A DNA stretch of 15,642 nt from JBKHBQ01 sp046542305 (GTDB taxonomy: Bacteria; Bacteroidota; Bacteroidia; Bacteroidales; 4484-276), in NCBI GenBank assembly GCA_046542305.1, contig JBKHBQ010000067.1, forward strand, positions 1 to 15,642. The letters run 5' to 3'. Below, piece by piece: positions 8,201-15,600 of this stretch. The notes below the pieces were generated by a model, which did no database searches, was not told where the DNA came from, and saw only the letters and a program-made list of their open reading frames with translations. The stretch's first letter is position 1, and each line of letters opens with the position of its first letter. A program made the translations under genes and the position numbers.

Positions 8201-8400
8201 CGGCTACAGAACAAATCTCGGTAAGCTTTGACCATGGGAAGGCCCTGCTCGAGGTGATCAATATCAAAGGTCAGCTTGTGCTGGAAACACAGATTAATAA
8301 CCAGGTGAAATTAAATACCACGGATCTTCCGGAAGGCATTTATACCTTCCGCATCATCAGCGGGCAGCATACGGAAACCCACAAAGTGGTGATAAGGTAA
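5272..8400 (+). CDS. Secreted multidomain M28 zinc aminopeptidase with T9SS sorting domain
   Basis: The 1042-residue protein is a predicted extracellular M28 (leucyl aminopeptidase-like) metallopeptidase that removes N-terminal residues from peptides. Order: Sec signal peptide (1-19), a probable propeptide (about 22-165), M28 catalytic domain (about 166-425), fibronectin type III (431-510), a MAM/jelly-roll-like domain (about 515-662), a roughly 290-residue module shared with the giant protein at 9678-15642 (about 668-960), and a type A T9SS sorting domain (about 971-1042, starting IWPNPATEQISVSF). All expected di-zinc ligands and the base are present: H243 in GGHYDS, D257 in PGADDNASG, E290 (base) and E291 in SGEEYGLYGS, D318 in LNMDMIGY and H396 in IHTSDD. 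The T9SS tail implies export across the outer membrane, then release or surface anchoring. The substrate is unknown, and M28 domains can also have dipeptidase or other specificities. Confidence 0.95.
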   Translation: MKKVYLLLLVNLFAFQLFAADLVLIPTKSFEETRGIFKNPSVTVNFYRDEFVIATIDGDPKHEFVILDQNPWEENFSYYLVYIDETVDRAAYYQAINHKADVLHDGGHFLVLRIDENLHGQLPPAKNDGMVRISNKQVVLPVSMLFNSSGRFDPDPFIVDLMEEVSSTNITAIVQHLEDYGTRNCYKPESIEAQNWIKQQFESMGMDVEIQDFTMPNGPASDNVIATLVGTKYPDEFIVIGGHYDSIAYSGSEPGADDNASGTAGVMEVARILSQYEFDRTIIFCAFSGEEYGLYGSEAYADRCAQQGMNIHGYLNMDMIGYLEPGSYIHTDLIYPQSAQELADFYTQVCSVYLPDFPVEPGMMVGGDSDHTSFNNAGFMGIFPFEDGSEYSPYIHTSDDLVGLSYNNEEQAAIFTQAILATAVSMANRLTPPQNLVAIPGDGEVDLQWDPMYDVDYFNIYKDGELLTTTTDFSYHDEDVVNATQYEYYITAIYTDTGEESDPSNLVYATPMPPIALPLLIDFENGAPYWDFEDTWGISTAASHSPSHSISESPSGEYQNNQEIYATLNSVNLTGFTEASVSFWTKYDLESDYDYMWLEISTNGSTWVELDEYNGTQNSWVQKTYSLNDYLDEPYVKLRFHFYSDSYITKEGMFIDDFQINAEGGMMTQDISLPEGWSGFSSYIEPESAGIEDVLASIEDQVLIVQDMENVWWPEQNINTIGDWNPHWGYKIKLSEEVSLQMAGFNEAGKTISLYEGWNLMPVLSNGAVDIGDLFGDVMSDLVIIKEVAGFDVYWPEENISTLSQLTSGKAYLVKMNSDVSVTFSEITSESAKPDETNLHEGWDYVPPTGNSHVIAVPAKINIIEFEAGDIIGVFNADSVCAGYVALEDMFQPYVLVVSGNDSLTSAHDGFNAGETFSFKLYRPESGEEFNLIAGFDPAMPDLFTYVDEGMSKLSSLFIDQTGIDEIKRLGNIWPNPATEQISVSFDHGKALLEVINIKGQLVLETQINNQVKLNTTDLPEGIYTFRIISGQHTETHKVVIR
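7273..8151 (+). repeat. Shared C-terminal module, copy 1 (in the M28 peptidase)
   Basis: Residues about 668-960 consist of two similar ~70-residue halves and a third domain. Half A (about 671-744) opens LPEGWSGFSSYIEP and contains VWWPEQNINTIGDW; half B (about 751-824) opens LYEGWNLMPVLS and contains VYWPEENISTLSQL. The third part (about 851-958) has SHVIAVP, DIIGVFNADSVCAGYV and DSLTSAHDGFNAGETFSF. The same three parts in the same order occur in the giant protein on the opposite strand. I do not recognise a named family. The placement just before the T9SS tail suggests a structural or display role. Confidence 0.85.
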
Positions 8401-8420
8401 TAATACTTTATGCATCATAA

Positions 8421-8458
8421 AAAAAACCCGGCGGATTTCAGATATCTGCCGGGTTTTT
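8421..8458. terminator. Bidirectional intrinsic terminator between convergent genes
   Basis: A stem of about 11 bp with one G-U (8426-8436 with 8444-8454) is flanked by an A run on the left (8421-8426) and a T run on the right (8454-8458). This gives a hairpin-plus-T-tract on both strands. It lies 20 bp after the M28 peptidase stop and 26 bp from the stop of the opposing hydrolase gene, so it probably serves both. Confidence 0.9.
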
Positions 8459-8483
8459 CTGTGTATGGATTTCATCCGGACAA

Positions 8484-9437
8484 TTAATGTACATGGTTCA
8501 GAAATTCGCTGATGCGCGCATTGTAGACAGTTTGATCTTCCACATGGTGCACATGCGAGCAGCCTTCCATCACGAACAGTTCCGCGTCCGGAATTAATCC
8601 GGCAAAGTAGCCGCAGGTTTCCGGCCTGGCTTCATCAAATTCTCCACAGGTAAAAAGCACCGGAATTTCAATTTCAGGAAGACGGGGAGTAAGATCGAAA
8701 TTTTTCAGCGTGCCGCAAACGGTAAATTCGCTGTAGCCCCACATGTGATTGTAAATTGCGGCATTGAGGTTTCCGAAACTTTCCAGCAGGAAATCGGGCC
8801 AGGGATCTATTCTGCAAAGATGCCGGGCATAATAGGCGTCCATGGCATCGAGGTAGGGTTGTGCCGAATAGTCGCCTGTGGAGTCTGCTTCACGAATGGC
8901 ATCCTGATCCTGCTGCGGCAACTGAGCGAGCCATACCTGCTGGTCGGCTTCCCAGAGCGGCGTGCTGAGCAGGGGCGCCGAAAAAACAGCGGCCTTTGCC
9001 AGTCCCTGGTCGAATTCCAGCAGATAATGCGCTGCCAGGGCACCGCCCCACGACTGACCCAGCAGAAAATATCCGTCGTAGCCTAAAGTTTCCATAAGCT
9101 GTTTCAGTTCCCGCGCGTAGCGGTCAGGTGTCATCAGGCTGGTGTCGTTCAACGGATCAGAATTTCCGCAGCCCAGTTGGTCGTAGAATATTACAGGACG
9201 GTCGATCGCCAGACTTTCGAGGGTAATGAGGTACTGATGGTTGGCGCCAGGTCCGCCATGCACCACCAGCAGCGGTGTTGCCGGTTTATCGGCACCCACA
9301 ATGCGGTAACGGATTTCGCCACCCTCTGCTTCTATGCTTCCTTCCTTTATGAAGGATTCGGTATCGGAATTGCATCCCGAAACATAAATCATTGCTGCGC
9401 TCAAAAGCAGCAAGCTGAGAAAAGAAAATGTTTTCAT
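8484..9437 (-). CDS. Lipoprotein alpha/beta hydrolase, proline iminopeptidase-like (S33 family)
   Basis: This is a 317-residue alpha/beta-hydrolase. Family members most like it release N-terminal proline from short peptides, though related esterases and haloperoxidase-like enzymes share the fold. Visible motifs: HGGPG at 60-64 (oxyanion-hole signature of proline iminopeptidases), DQLGCGNSD at 86-94, nucleophile elbow GQSWGG with S129, acid D268 in CGEFDEARPE, and base H295 in CSHVHH. A helical cap lies between about 155 and 240. The N-terminus is a lipoprotein signal peptide with VSGC, lipidated at C22, which is unusual since classic proline iminopeptidases are cytoplasmic. C22 is followed by NSDTES, an acidic stretch that could favour surface display. 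It converges on the M28 peptidase gene; together they could digest peptides outside the inner membrane. That functional link is inferred from position. Confidence 0.92.
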   Translation of the reverse strand: MKTFSFLSLLLLSAAMIYVSGCNSDTESFIKEGSIEAEGGEIRYRIVGADKPATPLLVVHGGPGANHQYLITLESLAIDRPVIFYDQLGCGNSDPLNDTSLMTPDRYARELKQLMETLGYDGYFLLGQSWGGALAAHYLLEFDQGLAKAAVFSAPLLSTPLWEADQQVWLAQLPQQDQDAIREADSTGDYSAQPYLDAMDAYYARHLCRIDPWPDFLLESFGNLNAAIYNHMWGYSEFTVCGTLKNFDLTPRLPEIEIPVLFTCGEFDEARPETCGYFAGLIPDAELFVMEGCSHVHHVEDQTVYNARISEFLNHVH

Positions 9438-9502
9438 ACTATTTTTTTGATTTTTGGTAGATCAACACTGAGATTGCGATTAACATGCCGGAAACCATTA
9501 CC

Positions 9503-9602
9503 TGTCGATGTTTTCATTTCCACATGTTTTATTTGTGAGGAAATGACCAGTTAAAGGTATATCATTTTTCCGAATCATAAGGATATGAGTTAAACATCGA
9601 CA
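9503..9602. repeat. Perfect 11-bp inverted repeat with 78-bp spacer
   Basis: TGTCGATGTTT (9503-9513) and AAACATCGACA (9592-9602) are exact reverse complements within the 240-bp gap between the giant repeat-protein gene and the hydrolase gene. The pair lies upstream of the hydrolase start. It could be a pair of binding sites or a long-range RNA hairpin, or it could be chance. No clear -7 element for the hydrolase gene was found in this gap. Confidence 0.35.
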
Positions 9603-9614
9603 TTAAAACCTGAC

Positions 9615-9644
9615 AAAAAAAACCCGGAAGCAATTGCCCCCGGG
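9615..9644 (-). terminator. Intrinsic terminator of the giant repeat-protein gene
   Basis: The stem CCCGG (9623-9627) with CCGGG (9640-9644) encloses a 12-nt loop that itself holds the palindrome GCAATTGC. Read on the minus strand it is followed by eight T residues (complement of 9615-9622). It lies about 35 bp beyond the stop codon of the giant gene. The stem is short, but the position and T run are convincing. Confidence 0.78.
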
Positions 9645-9677
9645 AAAAAAACAAAGAGGAAGATATTTTTGATATTC

Positions 9678-12600
9678 TTACTTCATGATTATTTTTTGGG
9701 TTGTAATGCTTGTTTCATTGGTAATGCGCATATACAGTACACCGGTTGGCAGATCGCCAAGGTCGATGCTGAATAAACCGTATCCGTTATGTGCAGGATG
9801 ATATTCGGTTTGGTAAAGCAACTGCCCGTCAGCGCTGAATACTTCGATATAGCTGTGGCAACCAAGTCCGCTGATGTTCACCAAGCCTTCGGTCGGATTC
9901 GGGAAAATGCTGATCGGAGCCAGGTCCATCTCTGCTGAAATGTGAGTGATCCCGTCAGCATGAATTCCTGACAATCCATTGGTGAAGTACATGCCATCAG
10001 CATTGGGATAGCTGCTGTCGAACCTGACATTCAAGGCTTTCTCTACGCCTGTCTGCACATCGAAAACCCTGAAGGTGATGGCTTCATTTTCAGTAAAACC
10101 ATCTGTCGCATCAGTCAGCGGATCATCACCGTACAGCGTAAGCACATTGCCGTTTCCGCCAATCTCTATCATACCCGCACAGAAGCCATCCGTGGTGAAT
10201 GCACCGATTACATTGCCGGGTTGTAGTTTCTGCATCAGACTTTCGTCGATAGCAACCACATGCGAAGCCGGTGTGTTATGCACATTGTTCCATGAGGTTT
10301 TGTTTTCGGGTTTTGTCGGATTGGCTATAAAGCCGCCCTTGCCCGTACATTCAGGATATGTAGCGGTAAAGGCTTGTGCGCTTCTAAGGAAATAAGCCTT
10401 GCCGGGAATCAGCTCGCCAATGGTATTGATGTTGTTGATTGGCCAGTAAACGCCGTTTCCGGCAATTTCCTTGATAATCTGTACATGAGGATTGCCGCCG
10501 AAAATATCTGCAATGTTCACCGGGCACTCGCTGATCACCGCAAGGTAATTCCATCCTGCATCAATCTCAACGGATCTGTCGGTACTGGTAAGTCCTTTCA
10601 CCTCCAGGCTCACCGGATTTCTGAACTTGGTCTGGTATCCTTGCTGCGAATCCCAGATAATAAGCGTATTAAGTCCTATACCCGGATGATAAATGCCTTG
10701 GAAATTACTCACCAGGGATAATTCATCTTCCACCTCCTCAAAGATGGATGCAACAGAAGTATTGTAAGGATCGATCCATGATGAAATGCCACTCCATCCC
10801 GCGGGAATTTCCACGATCTGATGCTCGTATACCGTAAGCATGGCTGTGCTGCTTGTAACCGACCCGCAGTCGTTGTAAACCACGCAATGGTAGTTTCCGA
10901 TATGGTTAAACTCTGCACCCGGAATAAGATATACCGGATCGTCGGCGCCCGGGATCATTCCGTTGGGACCATACCATTGGTAATTTTTGCCATCCACTGC
11001 GGCCACAAAGAACTGAACCGTCGCACCCACCGGCACCTGAATATCCTCAATGTCCTGAACTATTTCAGGCAGCTTGTCGATATTCAGCATCAGACTGCTG
11101 GCACCAATGATCTGGCAAGGCGGATAGCTTTCTACTGTCAGGGTGAGCTCTGCCAATCCATTTTCGAAATCCTGGGGACCGGGGGTGTATTCGGTTATCA
11201 GGCTTCCGGGATCGCTAAAGCTGCCATCTCCGCTGCTGGTCCACTGCAGTATTGAATAATACTGGGCTTGTGCATCTTCGAGCATGACTGTTTCGCCTTC
11301 ACAGACAGTAAGGTCATTGCCGGCAAATACTTCAGGAATGAACTGTGGCGCCACCAGGACACTGTCAGTTGCTGAACTGCAGGAACTGAATCCTATGGCA
11401 GAAACATACAGCATCACCTCGCCGTTTGCTTTATCATCCGGGCCAAGCGTATACTTTGTATTCAGGCTGTTAGGATGGCTGAAATAGCCGTCCCCGCCCG
11501 TAGTCCACGATATTCCGGAATAGTATGCTGCAGAGGCAGCTATATCGATGGTGCTGTCGAAATCGCAGATCATAAGCGTATCCGAACCGGCATCGATCAT
11601 AGCATCCATGCATTCATCAATAAAGGAAACTACGAGCTGATCTTCGGCAGAGAGCTCACACGGATTGATTGGTGCGGCTACCATGCCCAACTCCACATAT
11701 CCCTGCAGCCAGTCGGAAGGACCGGGCTGATATACCGGGTTCACTACATTTTCATTCGAGAAGCTTCCCGTGCCATTGGTGGTATACCACTGGATCAGCC
11801 CGTGATTTTCGGCCCAGGCTTCACCCAGGTTGTAAGGCTCATATTTGGGAATGGTATTATCGGAACCGGCAAAAGCCTCCGGGGCAGCCTGGAACAGTAC
11901 TTCCACGCAGTCAGTATCGTCGAGGCAGATGCCTTCGGCAAACGCCTTGAGGCAGAGGGTTACGCTGCCGCCGGCCAGATCGCCGGGACCGGGAATGTAA
12001 GTAGCGTTGAGCATTCCGCTGTCGTTGAAAATACCATCACCGGAAGTTGTCCACAACAGACTTTCGTAGAAGAATGCAGCAGCCTGTTCCAGATAGATTT
12101 CCTGATCTGAACATACGCTGTAGTCTTCCCCGGCGTTGGCTTCGGCATTGAGGCATCCGGTAATATAAATGGTAAGCACCAGCTCGTCGGTGGCTGCAAC
12201 CGTACACGGATCTATCGGATTGGCTGTAAGTGTCAGCACTATTTCTCCGGCAGCAATATCTGCATTGCTGGGATAATAGGTGGAGAGCAAATCGCCGCTG
12301 TTTTCGAAATATCCCGTGCCGGATGTCTGCCACATTACATCAGCATGATAGCTGGCTTCGGCTTCGTCAGTCAGGAATGCTTCACCCTGCAGGATGCTTG
12401 CATCAGAACCTGCAAAAGCAATGGGTTCGGGTACATAAGTGATGAGCATACATGCCGTGACTTCCCCGCAGCCATTCAGGCCGTAGGCAGTGAGACATAC
12501 CTCGGTAGATCCGTTTTGGATATCCTGCGGGCCCGGCAGATATTCTGCATTCAGCAGGGCTGGATCTGCGAAGTAGCCGTCACCACTGGTGGTCCACAGC

Positions 12601-15600
12601 AGGCTTTCGTAGTTCTCGGCCATAGCATCCAGTGGAATTATACCTGACTGGCAAACAGAAAAGCCCGTACCAAGATCAACAGCCGGTGCGGATTGTATGC
12701 TGAGCGTGAAGCAATCGTTCGCGCCTGCGCAGTTGCCGAGGCCGGTAGCGGTGAGGCAAATTTCGGCTTCCTGCATAAGCAGGTCGTCCGGGCCGGGTGT
12801 ATAGCTTGTATTCAGGCTGAAAGCATCACCGAAACTGCCGTCACCCGTTGTGGTCCATTGGATGCTGCCATAGTTTTCGGCTGTGCCTGACAGGTCGGGG
12901 ATTTGGTTTTCACAAATGGTCATATCTTCACCTGCAAATATTTCGGGTGTCTGATGGATAGTCACCACCAGGCAATCCGTAACATTTCCGCAGCCGTTAA
13001 CGCCGTTGGCTTTCAGGCATAATTCCACGCTGCCGTTCTGAATATCTGCCGTGCTGGGCATGTACAGCGGATTTAAGGATTGTGGATTGCTGAATCCACC
13101 GGTGCCGCTGGAAGTCCAGAATACCGAAAGGTGATTCTGGGCTGTTCCGTTCAATTGTACGTTTTGCGTTTCGCAGATGGTGATGTCGTCACCGGCAGAT
13201 GCCTCAGGTCCGGGTTGGATGGTTAGTTGCATGCAGTCCGTAATGTCTTCACAAATTCCGGCGCCGGTGGCGGTGAGGCATATTTCGGCGCTGCCGGATG
13301 CTTCATCTTCCGGTCCCGGAATATAGGTGGTTTGCAAAGCATTAGATCCGGTGAAGGTTCCGTCGCCACTGGTTGTCCACTGTACGTGGTCGTAATGCTG
13401 GGCCGTACCGTTCAGGGTTACATTCTGACCTTCGCATACGGTTTTATCATTTCCTGCAAAAGCAACAGGCAGCGGATTGATGAACAGGATAAGGCAATCC
13501 TCCTGCGACGCGCAACCATTCAGGCCGGTGGCATTCAGGCAGATTTCCGCCTGTCCGGCTGCGATATCGCCGGCACCCGGTGTATAGCTGGTTAGGAGCG
13601 AGCCTGCATCGGCAAAGGTTCCGTCGCCGGTGGTGGTCCATAATACTTCTGCATAGGCTGAGGCAGTTCCTGATAGTTCAGGAATATCCGTTTCACAGAT
13701 GGTCAGGTCATTACCTGCCATGACTTCGGGCAGTGGCTGAAATTCAACGGCGAGACAATCTGCCGCATCATCACAATCGGACAGGCCAAAAGCCGTAAGG
13801 CAGAGTTCCGCCGATCCGTTGTCAAGATCTCCCGGGCCTGGATTGTAAACAGTAACCAATTCGTTGATATTATCGAACGTACCGTCACCCGAGGTAATCC
13901 ATTTTACACTCTGAAAATTGGTTGCCTCTCCGGATAGCGGTACAAATTCGGTTTCGCAAATGGTAAGGTTGTCGCCTGCAAAGGCGGCAGGGGCCGGCTG
14001 CAGTTGCATGATGAGGCAATCCGTTTCCGGATCGCATCCAAACAAGCCTTCTGCAGTCAGACACAATTCCACCGTGCCGTTCAGGATATCTTCCGCGCCC
14101 GGGGTATAAACCGCATTTGACAGCGAAGCATCGTCGAACGATCCGTCCCCCATGGTCGACCAAAGCAGGTTGCTGTGATTTTCTGCCAGTCCGTTAAGGT
14201 ATACCGGATTCGTTTCACAGGTAGTGATGTCATCACCTGCCATAACAACCGGATGTGCCTGGAAGGTAAGCGTCATGCAATCTTCTGATACACCGCAATT
14301 GTTCAGGCCGTTTGCCGTAGGACAGAGTATGGCCTCACCATGCAGCAGGTCGTCGGTACCGGGTGTATAAACTGCATGCAAATCTGTGGGATCACTGAAA
14401 TCACCGTCACCCGTAGTGATCCACACAACGCTTTCAAAACTGCTTGCAGCGCCGCCGAGCAGGTAAACATCATCTTCACAGATGGTGGCATCTTCACCGG
14501 CATCAGCCGACGGGCCTTCCTGTAAAGCGACCTGCAGGCAATCCTCGGCATCATTACATAATCCGAATGCATGTGCAGTCAGGCAGATTTCGAATGTGCC
14601 ATTTGCCAGATCTTCACTTCCGGGAGTATATACTGGTGACAGGGCTGAAGGATCGTCGAAGCTGCCGTCGCCGGATGTGCTCCAGGTTACCGAAGCATAA
14701 CCGGTTGCTACAGCCTCGAGCTGCAGCAGCTCATTCGTGCAGATGGTCCGATCTTCACCGGCAAATGCCTCCGGGCTCCTTTCGATTGCGAGTACAAGTG
14801 CGTCGGTCATATCATTGCAGCCTTCCACACCTGATGCTGTAAGGGTCAGGATTACCTCCCCGGATTCGATGTCCTGGATGCCGGGAGTGTAAGATGCCGA
14901 CAAAGCCGCCGGATCATCGAAGGTTCCATCGCCGGAAGTGCTCCACAGCAGGCTTTGGTAGTTGTCAGCGTCTGCAGTGAGGGATGCCATTCCTGTTTCA
15001 CAAATCTGGATATTGTCACCTGCTTCCACATAAGGCATCGGGTAGAGGGTAACCGTCAGGCAATCGGTAAAATCTTCGCAGTAGGTGTTTCCGATAGCGG
15101 TAAGGCAAATCTCTACTGTACCATTGCTTATGTCTTCAGGTGAGGGCAAATAAGCGGTCTGCAAAGCACCGGCATCGGCAAATGTACCCGTACCCGAGCT
15201 GCTCCAGAGAACTGAGGTATGTTTTTCCGCCCATCCGTTCAGGATGAGTTCTTCGGGTTCGCACAGGCTGGCATCTTCGCCGGCAAATGCTGTTGGTTGT
15301 GCATCGATGGTCAGGATCAGATCATCCTGTGCATCATTGCATCCGTTCAGCGAAGAGACCGTTAGCGTAAGCTTCACATTTCCGTTGGAGATGTCATCTG
15401 TTCCCGGAGTATAAACCGGATTGAGAATTGCCGGATCATCGAAGATGCCATCGCCGTTTGTCTGCCATTCCAGTCCGGCATAATTTGTTGCGGTAGCATT
15501 TAACTGAACTGTTTCGCTTTCGCAGATGCTGATGTCATCACCAACATTTGCAAACGCAGAAGGCAGCAGGGTGATTGTAATACAATCGGTTACATCGGCA

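Noticed and set aside
11475..12110. Plus-strand open frame of 211 codons, and several similar ones, opposite the repeat array
   Set aside because: They recur because the coding repeats recur; they are antisense shadows of the giant protein gene.
11070..15563. Regular ~261-bp periodicity considered as a CRISPR array or DNA satellite
   Set aside because: The period is far too long for CRISPR, the units are diverged at DNA level, and one frame is open across all of them with conserved protein motifs.
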